Origin: Porodaedalea pini
Lineage: Eukaryota > Basidiomycota > Agaricomycetes > Hymenochaetales > Hymenochaetaceae
DNA length: 64,000 nucleotides
Reading direction: 5' to 3'
NCBI GenBank assembly: GCA_002794775.1
Contig: NBAY01000013.1
Location: forward strand, 310,001 to 374,000
Positions 13,831 to 24,488 of this stretch are shown here, in pieces. The first letter of the stretch is position 1. Every line of letters starts with the position of its first letter. The notes below the pieces were generated by a model that saw only the letters and a program-made list of their open reading frames with translations, was not told where the DNA came from and searched no databases. The translations under genes were made by a program, and so were the position numbers.

Positions 13831-15073
13831 TCAGTCTCGCCTTCGCGGTGGGGATCGTGAGTAGTTGTCCATGCGGTTGCTACGATGTCGGAAAGAGCGA
13901 TCCTCATCCATTCGCCCAGAGTCTCGGTATGTTTGTCGACTGCGATCATACCTTGCTTCGTCAGACAGCTCCCGGTCCCGCTCATGAGAATGTCTTCGTG
14001 GGCGGCGCTCGCGGCCACTTAGATCTGTCGGCGTACCAGAACGATGCGATACTTCGCGCATGCCTCGCGTATGATCATCTCGCGAACGTTGATCGGGACT
14101 GGGAGACCTCAAACGACGAGGAGATCTAGTTTGACTCCGGGGTCTCTTCGTAGGACGCTCGGTACTCCAGGTCTGGAGCAACTCCTCAACGCCTCTCAGA
14201 CCGGTGGATTTCTTGGAAGCCTTTAGTGCTTTCTTCTCTCGCCGTTTCTCCTTTCTCGCCCTTCGCTCTTCAGGTGTCTCGTTTTGGTGCTTTCCCTTCG
14301 ATTTCGACTTCTTGCCCTTTTTCTTCGCCTTCTCCTCTTTTCGCTTTTCAAGCAAGTAAGCAGCCATAGGGTCCTCGGGATCTATCTCAGGACCCGAAGA
14401 TTCAGATGACTCGGATGAAACCTCGTCTTTGATGTGTGACTTGCATCAGTAAATGATGCAAAGACAAAACAGATGGACACAGTACCTATGATCACCTGTG
14501 GTTTTGCATTGAGGCTTTGTTCGTCTCGCTCTTCCCACTCGCCGTCTTCACCCTTAACTTTGGGTTGTTTGTAATTCTTCACGTGATCAACTCGTAGCGT
14601 CCGGTCGAGCACCTTTGCGCCATTCAAGTTGTCGACCGCGAGTACCGTAGACCGCTGGTCTTCGTACATAAGAAAGCCGAACCCTTTTGTCTTTCCGGTC
14701 TCTTTATCCCTAGGAAGGTTAACGTCCATCACTTCTCCATACCTGTTTACTACTGGTTAGAACATTGCATAGGTCGGATTTAGGGTAATAACGCACGTAC
14801 TGCGAGAAGATTGTGATGACATCACCCTCAGTCAAGTCAAAGTTCAGGCCCCCGACATATACATATGCAGAGTCTGATACAGTTCTCAATCAGTTTTAGC
14901 GAGCAATCTAGTGCGTACCGCAGTACTCACCTTTATACTCATCATGCCAGGATGCAGAGCTTGTACCAAGCTCAAGCTCGCGCTCATTGATTTTATTGAT
15001 CTCACGCACAACGCTGAGAAGAGAATCAGAACGCTTGAAGCAGAGCAATAGCGACGAAGGAAGCTCACTTCAT
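13831..15073 (-). CDS. IST3: U2 snRNP-associated RRM protein, Ist3/Snu17 (RBMX2) type
   Basis: Ist3/RBMX2 is part of the RES complex of the activated spliceosome, helping splicing and nuclear retention of pre-mRNA. The first exon is only five bases (ATGAA at 15073) and joins through an intron to VVREINKINERELELG, the typical N-terminus. The RRM follows: RNP2 is VYVGGL and RNP1 is KGFGFLMYED, with DVNLPRDKETGKTKG between them, then RTLRVDHVKNYKQPK. The C-terminus, about 180 residues from MAAYLLEKRKEEKAKKKG, is highly basic and then Arg/Ser-rich (RSQTRSPRRLRSPSPDQRS), ending SRSPPRRRD. This tail is longer than in yeast and resembles animal RBMX2. It is divergently paired with eIF3d across 144 bases. 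Confidence 0.88.
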
Positions 15074-15217
15074 TGAAGATGGATGGTTTGAATCCAAGTG
15101 TTACTTGTTTTGTGCACAATGACCGTAATATACATATTTTCTCACGAATAAAACAACCTCAAGTAAAGTTTTCGTCGAGCAAGGCGTCAAGCACGCTCAC
15201 TTTTCTGCCGTGTAGAA
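15074..15217. promoter_or_regulatory. Compact divergent promoter, IST3 / eIF3d
   Basis: There are only 144 bases between the two ATGs on opposite strands, so both 5' untranslated regions and the promoter elements must fit here. No clear TATA box is seen. The shared-promoter role is inferred from spacing. Confidence 0.6.
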
Positions 15218-17346
15218 ATGGCTTCATTCGAGCTTCCACCTATTCAAGACAATCCGGACGGAGGCTGGGGACCTTCTCAGACGAACTTTCCCCAAGATTT
15301 TAAGTTCAAGGACATCCCATATGCGCCTTTCTCAAAAGCCGACAAACTTGGCCGGTTTGCGGATTGGAATGATCTGACGGGCGATAATCGCCAGGCCGGT
15401 GCTGGTCTTGCCACCGGTACGAGAACAACAGGGCCAGGAGGCAAGAGGAGGGAAGGCCAGCAGACATTTGGAAGTGGGGTTGCGAATGCATTCGCATACT
15501 TTCACGTCGAGGACGAAGCAAGCTTCTCACTCGTCGACAACAAATCGAGTACCCCAAGGAGAGGCGGCCCGGGCGGATTTGGCAGAGGAAGAGGTGCATC
15601 CAGAGGTGCTGGAGCAGGAGCTCGTGGTGGGCAACGCGGTGGACGCGGGGGGTTCCAGTCGGGTCGTGGCGGCGCCCAGCGCGGCGGGGGAAGGCGTGGT
15701 TGGAGAGATTGGGAAAAGGTGCGCAATCATTGTTGGATCGATTCTCCGCGTAAAAACTAAACAATTCTCAGAATACGCGTACTCGCGAGTCTTCTGTCAC
15801 TATCTCTCCATCGTGGCAAATGCTGGAAGAAATTGAATTCCATCGCCTGGCCAAGCTGCGGTTGGAAGTAGAGGAGCCCGAAGATTTGTGAGTTTTGCTT
15901 CGATCTGTAAACTGAGTCTGTATCGAGCTCAACCACTTTCCAGAGAATCTTGCGGAAGGCTCTTCCCCTACGATAAAACATACGATCGTATCACTACCAA
16001 AACTGAACGTCCTCTCCAACTCGTTGACAGGATTAAATATAACACGACGACCTCTGACGACCCCGTTATACAGCAGGTACGTTTCATACCGATCGCCTGG
16101 GGTGTTATCTTACTAATGCTTTACTTTACAGCTTGCTTCGAAAGAGGTTGCCTCCGTCTACACGACAGATGTCATTTTAAGTCTTCTCATGTGTGCGCCG
16201 CGCTCAGTGTATCCTTGGGACATTGTGATTGTTCGGGAAGGGAACAAGCTATTCCTTGACAAGCGTGACGGTGGTCCGTTCGACAATGTGTCCGTTAACG
16301 AAAATGCGACGGATCCTCCCCAGGACCCCACTGCCCCCACCACTAACCCAAACAACCCTAACGAGAAAGTCGTGCAACCAGAGACACCTTCGATCAACAC
16401 GGCCAATTCTCTATCTCTAGAGGCGACGTACATCAACTCGAATTTTGGGTTCCAGTCAGTCACGGAGACGCCTCCTCCGCCGGCAATTGACTTCGACAAG
16501 CCAAATCCGTTCTATGGTCCCGCTGAAACAGAGCCGCTGGCATCATGTGGCTATCGCTACCGCGTCTTCGATATGAGTGTGTCGGAAGAGGAGGATGTCA
16601 AGATCTGTGTCCGCACAGAGGTCGACGCGTACATCCCTGGTCAGGGTAATCCACAAAACGGCCAGGGTCTAGCCACGATTCGTGCGCTTAACGAGTTCGA
16701 TTCGCGAGCACAAGGTGCAGGCGGTGCGCCTGACTGGCGCGTGAAGCTCGATTCGCAGCGTGGGGCAGTCGTCGCGACGGAGATGAAGAACAACAACTGC
16801 AAACTCGCCAAGTGGACCGTGCAAAGTGTGCTCGCAGGTGCAGAGGCCCTCAAGATCGGGTGCGTGTTTCCTCCACGAGAGCAAATTGTGATCGCTGCTT
16901 ACTCGACGTTCTCAGGTATGTTTCGCGAGTAAGTCCGCGCGATAATACGCGCCATGTGATTCTGTCCACGGCATCCATGCGGCCAATGGATTTCGCGGCC
17001 CAGCTCAATATCTCACTCGCCAACGGCTGGGGAATCGTCCGTACAGTCACGGATCTCTGCATGAAAATGCCCGAGGGAAAATATGTGCTTGTCAAGGACC
17101 CCAACAGAGTGAGTCCGGTTTCTATGCGCCGTGTTGCGGATCACGTACGGCAGTTCCGCTGTCATTCGTCATTCTCACATTTGTTTATCATCACTCTGTT
17201 CTGCCTTCTCCCGTTATAACTTTGTTGATTAATTTTCGTTCCAACAGCCCGTTATTCGTCTGTACTCAGTTCCTATGACGGCCTTCACCGGCGAGGAAGA
17301 GGAAGAGGAGGAGGGTGATGAGGATATTCATGAGTCTGAGAACTGA
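15218..17346 (+). CDS. Eukaryotic translation initiation factor 3 subunit D
   Basis: This subunit of the eIF3 complex binds mRNA and, in animals, the 5' cap of selected messages. It starts MASFELPPIQDNPDGGWGP, the family N-terminus. The Arg/Gly-rich segment (GGFGRGRGASRGAG, then QRGGRGGFQSGRGG) at about residues 110-165 is the RNA-binding linker. The following exons contain SWQMLEEIEFHRLAKL, FPYDKTYDRITTKTERPL, DVILSLLMCAPRSVYPWDIV and FLDKRDGGPFDNVSVNENATDPP, all from the cap-binding-like core. A 58-base intron (about 16859-16916) restores KIGYVSRVSPRDNTRHVIL, then SMRPMDFAAQLNISLANGWG. The acidic tail EEEEEEEGDEDIHESEN ends at 17344-17346. About six introns are present and no defect is seen. 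Confidence 0.95.
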
Positions 17347-17560
17347 CTGTGCAGTGTATCTTCTTCCATAGTTGTTTGTGCAACGTATCCCGCTGTAGTT
17401 CTGCAAAACATTCGAGCTTTTTTTCAACCATGATCCGATGCTCTAAGTATGTGAGCTCAATAATGTATCAACCGCGGCTTCGATATTCGGGCTACAATGC
17501 ATGTGTGGTAAGCTTCAGGGTCAACTCGTGATTTTCATGGATGTCTTGAGAGATGGCTTC

Positions 17561-18875
17561 TCACCTTCGCTGGAGCGCACCCACGACGTCCTCTCGCCTC
17601 AAATCAGGGAACATACTCGTAAGCTGGCTGATCTCAGCCTCACTCGGCACACGCAGTCCCGCTGCCGCGCGCTCCGTCCGACCCGTGAGCTCGTCAACCC
17701 ATTCACGCATCATTGAGTGGCCCGCGATGCCCGCACCAGACGGCTGAGTGCTCGCTTGCGCTTGCGCCTCTGCATGATCCACGGGCGGTGCGGCTGGTGC
17801 GGTCGTCACCACCTCTGTGTTTTCCTGCGACGGCCGTGTCGCTGGACGCCGCGGACGCTGGCTGTCCTCTGGGAACGCGCGATTGCTCAGCCGAGGTGGT
17901 TTCGTGGACCCGATGAGAGGGAGGAGATATCGCGACGCGAAGCGCTGCATTGCGAGTGGTAAGCGGAACGCCTTGAAACCGAACGCATCGGAGCGGTAGA
18001 GTTGTCCGGAGATAATGCCTATGAGCGATGCCACTATTGAACCAGGCGTTTGACTGATCACTAGCTGATATCACACGTTCAACCACGACGTATGGCACAA
18101 GCAAGGGTAGAATGGCTCACCTGCAGAGCGAGAATATACATAAATACTTTATTCGTGACTGTGACTCCGAATATTCGGAAAGTGTAGGCTTGCGGGACGA
18201 GCCTTGAAAATTGGTATAGAATGCTGAAGACCAGGGTGATTGGACCGGAAGGCAGCACATTGAGTCCTAGGCGGTTAAAGATGAGAAGACTACCAAATTC
18301 CAATATGGTAGAAGTTAGCACTGAAGCCAAAGAGAAAGCCTGATACGTATGAAGTCGAAGAGAAGCAGTCAGAAACGCATTGTATGAAATCGGAGATCGG
18401 AGCGGTCGTGCTCACAGCAAACTTGGAGGAGCCAAACATGCGCTCGATCGGGATAGATACATTGTACAGCAAGATCTCCGCCAAAAGGAGTTCACTAGAA
18501 TTTGAAAATGCAAGGTGGTGGACTAGCAGTCTCCAATACTATGCCATCATGCTGGTCAGTGCCAGTGCCGCCAGAAACTTGCGCAGAAGCAAACATGTCC
18601 GAACCTGATGGTGCCGTGTGAGATGAGGAGATAGCTTTGCGTGGCAAATATATGGTTAGATCGACTAACGGCGTTCATGCTGGATATTTTTGCTTTGAGA
18701 ACGCACCTGTAAATGGAGATAATGCTTCACGTCGAATATACTTGCTACGATAGACGTCGCGGCGCAACCGATCATGAGCCCTACAAGAACGAGGTAACTT
18801 CATTTAGGCAGTCATTTGAGGTACACGTCCTCGATGCAGCAGACCTTTCGATACAGCGGCATGCTGGAAAGACAT
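17561..18875 (-). CDS. Rhomboid-like membrane protein with C-terminal CUE/UBA domain (Dsc2/UBAC2-like)
   Basis: Dsc2-type proteins are rhomboid pseudoproteases in Golgi/ER ubiquitin ligases that process SREBP and clear membrane proteins. Exon joining gives MSFQHAAVSKGLMIGCAAT (ATG 18875-18873), then DVKHYLHLQ, HLTRHHQYWRLLVHHLAF and LLLAEILLYNVSIPIERMFG. Hydrophobic segments follow: LEFGSLLIFNRLG, ITLVFSILYQFSRLVPQAY, VTNKVFMYILALQ and SIVASLIGIISGQLYRSDA. A disordered Pro/Ala/Gln region leads to the last 30 residues, EISQLTSMFPDLRREDVVGA, ending at 17563-17561. The Met-Phe-Pro motif and the Leu pattern are the marks of a CUE domain. No rhomboid Gly-x-Ser serine is seen, which fits a pseudoprotease. 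It is convergent with eIF3d. Confidence 0.82.
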
Positions 18876-20709
18876 ACTGTCTGTCTGTCAGATTCGGAGG
18901 TCGACCGTGCGGGTAAAGGAAGTAGTTTAGGAAGGCGTAAACGTGACGCGTCAGACTCGCGTGGACATCGGAGGCAGCCGGTTGGGATTGTCGTGCGGAT
19001 CATTGATGGCAAGCTTTCGATTCGAATTCAAGCTAGCACCCCTTTGCGTATCGCCGACCCGCGAACTAACTCAGTAACTGTCGAAGGTGCAGAAAGTTAC
19101 GGCTTCAAATTTGCTCCCCCTTACTCAGTGTGTTATCTCCGAACGAGCTTGCATTCTACAATCATGCACTCGCCATCTTAGCCTTAGCAACGAGGTCTCT
19201 ATAAGCAATGGAATAGTAACTCTTACGGTAGCATATACGATGTATGCCGCTCCTTTGTGGCGCATTGTACATGGTTGGTCATTGCCTAACACCATCTAGC
19301 TTGCTGAAACTTTACGTCGCGTGTCTAAAGCTTTGCACGGCCCCTTTACGCGATCATTGTCCGTGGCGCATTTCACTTTAGCTTAGCTTACAGCGGGCGA
19401 GGAAACGTGGCGGCATAGCACTTCGGGGAACGCATACCTCGGAGTCTCGGATTCCCTCGGCTTCGCTATGCTTTAATCCCCGAACTAGCTTGTCCGATAT
19501 GCTTTTCCTTTTCTTGTACAAGTCTAAAGAATTTAGCTCTGATCCGGGACTCACCTCCGTTTGCGCCGTTAGCAGTCGGTGTGAATGCTCCAGTCTCACA
19601 TTTGAAGACCCATTGGGCGTGGAAAGCGGAGGAAACTTTGCTGCTATCCAGCTAGACGACGCGTATTCTTGTCATGTTCCTAGAGTGTAGACGCCACTTT
19701 ACACAAACAGGCGACTGCGAGGTCGTGGATCTTCTGCTTTGCCTGTGCCTTAGAAGATGGTGCGTTTTGTCGGAGAAACTTTGAGTATAGCTTGAGACTG
19801 TGCACGAGTACCCCAAAGACCCTATACTGAGACTTGAGTGAACGCATTTTTACGATGAATTTGAGTTCCTAGCATCCTCTTTCCTTAAATGCTCACTTTG
19901 CTGTAATTTTCGTCTTGCTGTAAGACAAGGTTGGCCGTCTAGACAGCGACTGTGAGAATTCAATGGATCCCGCCGGTACTTCTGATGCTTAACAGAGGCA
20001 ACCAGCGCTCTCGGACCCACTATCCAAAAGATCCCTGAATTCTCTGATGTGCATTATGTCCAAGATCTGCCTGCATCATACCCCGCAACTAGCCGAGCAA
20101 AGCAAAAGGCTATCTCATCAGTGACGGAAATGAGCTGAGAATCTCCGAGCGAGGGTTGCAGCGATCTAAGCGTTTTGTCGCCGTTTGATGAAAGATGGGA
20201 TTTATGCTATGATTTTCTTCTTGAGACGCGTCCCGACCTTTTCAATATTAATGATGCGCGTCGATCATTGTTTGGGCTTGTTTGGTGATCGTCTGATTAG
20301 GCGTCGATCTGTGACACCCTGGCCTTATGTATATGAACTCCTTATTCGTTGCTTGTAATATTGTGTTTGTAGATGAACTCTAAGAAATCAAACTGGATCA
20401 GCACACGCTTCCAAACCCAAAGACACGAAGAACGAAGGCGACCATGCATATAGTGAATTTGAATGATGGGGATAAACACATGCTCGTGACCTCCGAAGGT
20501 GGCACTATACTCTTCCAATCGAGTCGACGGAAACGGATGGCCTGAGCTCGCTGTATACGACCACATCACACCAAAGCTGCCGCCGCTCTATCTCCTAGTC
20601 TACTCTCTTTCCGTCGACGTCTCTCGAGCAGAGGCCAGCAGGCCAGCAGCCTTGTATACTAAATATCTATATCTCAGACTTACCGTAGTACAAAGACTTG
20701 ACTTCACGT
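18876..20709. other. Intergenic region, no recognised gene
   Basis: This 1.8 kb stretch holds only short frames (at most about 120 codons, with frequent alternative-frame stops) and no protein-like composition I can recognise. The last few hundred bases before 20710 probably carry the promoter and 5' untranslated region of the NTF2-like gene. No tRNA or repeat was seen. Confidence 0.5.
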
Positions 20710-22230
20710 ATGCCACTGCCACGAGACACGCACGACATGCATACTCGACACCCGACGGGCACAGACGTGACGGACACGGAGTCGCTCTTCTACTTTCCTC
20801 GCATGGACGCTCATTCATACCCGCAGCAGCAGCAACAACACGGCGCAGGACCTAGCGCGTCCTCGCAGAGCCTCGTTCGGCACCGCAACAACCTATCCTC
20901 CTTCTCCCTCTCCTCGCATGTCACTCTCCCGAATCGTGTCTCAACGTTAGAGGCGTACGAGCTCATCTACGGTGATGGTCCTGCGCCAGGTGCGACGCCC
21001 ACGGAGGCTGTCGAGCGGCTGTACGAGGCACATGCCGGTGCGTGCCACGGAACTGTTCAGACCCGGAGACAGCTGATGATCGGATACGTTGTTGTCCCGC
21101 TTGATGACTGAATTGCTTTACTATAACGCTGCAGTGTACGTTGCGTCCATTTTCTCTTCAAAAGTCGCGTTTGGCTGATCGAGAGCACGTTGCGTTGCCT
21201 GGGAACAACAGCTACGAGAATCCGTTGATCACAGCCTCGTCCCGACAGATCATTGGGGACATCAACGTGCTGTCTCGCCAGCTGCGTGAGCTGGACGTGC
21301 CGCGTCCGCTAGCGATGTTCACGACGCTGTTCCGACCATCACACGCGCACGGGGAGGCGAGCGAATCATGGTTTCAGGCGCTGCGCGTGTGGAGTGAGAT
21401 TGAGGAAGTCTATGACAGCGAAAGTTTCGGTGAGTACAAAGGCAACCGGTATGATCTTGGACAGCGAAGAGAAGCGGGCTCGTCAGAGATCTTGTTTGAG
21501 TTTGAAAGCATCCTTTGGGAGTTCTCGTCCTTGTTCTCTTCTTTTTTGCGTGCTTCGGTCTGTGCTGACCTTTTTGCACGTTGCAGATGGACATCGGCTG
21601 AGCATCATCGAGCACACGTTGAATATCCTAATTCTTCCGGGGCTTCATTCCGACGGGCGAGGAAGCGGCGCAGAGCATGTCATTCCGGACGTCGATTCTT
21701 CTGCCGTTTCATTGCCTACCATTGGGGCTCCCACTCCTAAGCCTGCCCTGGCTATTCCAGGTCTGCGCCGCCTGCCGCTTCCCAGTCCCTTGCATCTGAA
21801 ACTGCACGTCATCTCGCGACTCTCGTTCAACGAGCAAGGCCGTATTACAAAGCATCGCGATTTTTATGACATACGCGACGTGCTTGCGTTGGTGCCCGGG
21901 GTACGTGCCGCTCAGTGGATCGGGACACGGGCGGCTGCCCAGGGGCTCGCGTGGGCCACCCGTTTAGCCGGCTGGGCCCTCGGAAGAAAGGGCGAGAGTG
22001 CAGCGAACGATAACGATGTCGAACGCGGGATAACGCCGTCGGCGTCACCGTTATCGACTCATTCCTTTAGATCGGACGTGCATGGCATGAATGCGCTCGG
22101 TCTTCATCTGAACGAGAGCGGGTCGGGTAGTGGCGTGTCGAAAGCGACGTTGTTGGCCGCTTCGCGGCGGTCTGCAGCTGCAGCAGGACGAGCGTCCCAA
22201 GCTCCCGATGTGGATCGCGACGCGGACTGA
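20710..22230 (+). CDS. Conserved fungal protein with NTF2-like (SigF/SnoaL-type) domain
   Basis: The N-terminus is disordered (MPLPRDTHDMHTRHP, then a Gln run). The conserved part begins at VSTLEAYELIYGDGPAPGAT and continues EAVERLYEAHAG. After an intron (about 21040-21215) it reads YENPLITASSRQIIGDINVL and RELDVPRPLAMFTTLF. A second intron near 21432-21588 joins YDSESF to the exon at DGHRLSIIEHTLNILILP. The end of the domain is LKLHVISRLSFNEQGRITKH, then RDFYDIRDVLALVPG. The helix-beta arrangement and the closing 'His-Arg-Asp-x-x-Asp' segment resemble NTF2-like domains annotated in fungal proteins. A Ser/Ala-rich tail ends at 22228-22230. No function or ligand can be assigned. The nearest ATG to the first conserved residues is used. 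Confidence 0.7.
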
Positions 22231-24488
22231 AGGCGGGCCGGGATCTGCAAGGAACGGCAAGATTCGGTTGGTCCGGCATGTGCCGGGGTGGCCTGTGACC
22301 GTCGCTCGCGCGATCGGGGACGGAGGACGGACGGCACGCGGCTCACGAGGCGAATGCTGTAACTTTATTCGTATAGAGTGACTGGGATCTCGCGAAGGAC
22401 TGAAAAGAAATATACAGAGAACTTTGTTTTCCGAGAAAGGGCGAGTTCCGGTTATCGCTACGTTTATTCGCCTGCCTGGGTCCCCTTCATTCCTCTCCTT
22501 TCCTTTTATGTGCACGGGAACGTGGCTTCATACTTACGTCGTTGCCGGGACCCGACATGCTCGGTATGCGCTGTCGAGCCCCGTTCGCAGTTTTTCTGAG
22601 CGAGACGTGCTGGCGAGAAGTTCTGCGAGAGGCCTTATCTCAGCTGAGACTGGACGGCCCCGACATCCATGTACAAACTCTGTCCCAGCCAACCTTTTCA
22701 GCTTCAGACTCAGCGCGCTTACTATACAATTTGGTTCCGAATCCGACTCTGCATTCAATTTAGCCTCTTTATTCCAATCGCCTAGAAAAATTTCAACCAC
22801 CCTCAATTTCTTTATATATATATTTTCAATCTCGTGTACATGTACCCGTGAGCAGAACGGACCTTCACGCGCCGCGGGCGGGAGGGTTTGACGTGGGCTC
22901 GGGTTTGAATGCGCGACTACACACTCGGGCTTTCGGCGGCTTTTACTCCGTCTTGTTTGGTCGAGAGTCGCTTTGGGCTGTATTTCCGAAGAGCTGCGCC
23001 TTGAGCGAGGCGCTCGGACCTGCGGACGTAAGTTGTGAGTCAGGAAGGCTGCGCGCTGCGTAGCACATGGCACATGGCACACGGCGTGGATGCGCCCCGC
23101 GCGCGGTGCTCTGCTGTCTGCGCACGTTCCCTCGCCGCGGACACAGCATGCAAACTCCTCCGACGAGCACTAGCATTCGCTGCAGCAGTAGCCGTTAGCC
23201 GTTAGCCGAAGCCGAAGCCGCAGTGCAATTAGCAAGTATGAGGGGGTGCCTGGCGTCAGCACATCCTTCGCCTCGTCGTACCTTTCGCATCCCGGGCTTC
23301 TCGCTTCTCTTCATATACGGGCCAAACCTTAGCGCTTCGCGAGCGGTGCGCCTATACCTGAAAACTGTGCACCCCAACCTCGTCAAGCCGACTGCCGACC
23401 GCCGTCCCCCGCCCCCGTCCCGTCTCAGAGCCCATCAACTCTTCCGGCGCTTCGCAGGAGGCTTCGTTCGACCTTCGACTCTCGAATCCGGCGAGGGAAG
23501 GGACAGGGATAGGGACAGGGCGAGGGCGAAGTGCGAAAAAAAAAAAGGTGAATTCGAAAGAAGGAAAAGAAGAACAGGCCCCCTCTCCCCGTTCAAAATT
23601 CCAAAGTGTTTCAGCTTGCACCGGTCCCCCGGCAACTCCCGACTACCCCCCTCCCTTCCCTTTTCCTTTTCCCTTTTCTAGTTTACGAAGATCACACCAC
23701 ATTTTATTATTTATTTCAAATCTTGATTCCGATTCCAGAGTACGCGCTTTTATAATCCAATCGTGCTCGTCTTGTTCTATAGCTAGAGAACAGCGCCAGC
23801 CAGCGCGCGATCACTACATACTAATACACCATCCCATTGTATCACATATATATCAATAGTGAAGAGAGAAAGGGAAGAATAAAGAGGAAAGATTTCAGTG
23901 AATGTCCCATGCGCCGGAAAAGTAAATATAAAACACGAACGGCAGGAAAGAGCACACAATAAGTAAACGGGATATCGGAGGGGTAACGAGGAGGGAAGCC
24001 AAGACAGCGAAAACAAGTTAGAAAAAAAGAGGAAAGAGGCAGTCAAGAATGCGAAAGGAAAGGATAATGAATATTTTAGTTGCGATAAAAGTCGTACGCG
24101 TCACAATTGGTTGATGATACAGCGAGGAATCAGGGGGAGGGGGGAGTCGGCCAACGAGCCAAACAGCGCGCACGTGCGAGCCATCCACGTCCCATCCAGT
24201 GGGTGGTCCACATTACAGAATCCTTGGGCCTGCATCGCAAAGATGCAGATGCAGGTGCAACAGTTGGTGATCGATACAGAAGGTCAATGCGCTTTTTGTA
24301 TGCGGGAAAGATGGCACGAAGATCGGATAACGGGGGACGGAGGTGAGGCGTTTGAGACGGATATAACTTGAAAACGAGCAATAAGTTAGGCCACCGCGAT
24401 GCAGCGGCATGCGAGTCATTGATCATCCGGGGACGCAATAAAAAAACACAGTTTCCAAGGGAGTGGACGGCGGGCGCGAGTCTATTGC
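22231..24488. other. Intergenic region with low-complexity DNA, downstream of the GATA gene
   Basis: This is a 2.3 kb stretch without a recognised gene. It has purine- and pyrimidine-rich runs: a poly-A tract near 23536-23546, GGGACA-type repeats near 23500-23525 and CCCTTTTCC-type runs near 23650-23680. The part nearest 24488 probably includes the 3' untranslated region of the GATA regulator, and the part nearest 22231 that of the NTF2-like gene, since the two are convergent. Confidence 0.5.
23191..23223. repeat. Short degenerate tandem repeat
   Basis: Two units of gccgtta are followed by three of gccgaa/gccgca. It is about 33 bases long and lies in non-coding DNA. It is probably a small microsatellite without function. 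Confidence 0.6.

Noticed and set aside
21394..21590. Open plus-strand frame running through the NTF2-like gene intron
   Set aside because: The segment between YDSESF and DGHRLS has donor and acceptor signals and loses family-like composition, so it is read as an intron.
23495..23530. GGGACAGGGATAGGG-like run that recalls telomeric repeats
   Set aside because: It is only a few irregular units inside a chromosome-internal stretch; simple purine-rich low complexity explains it.
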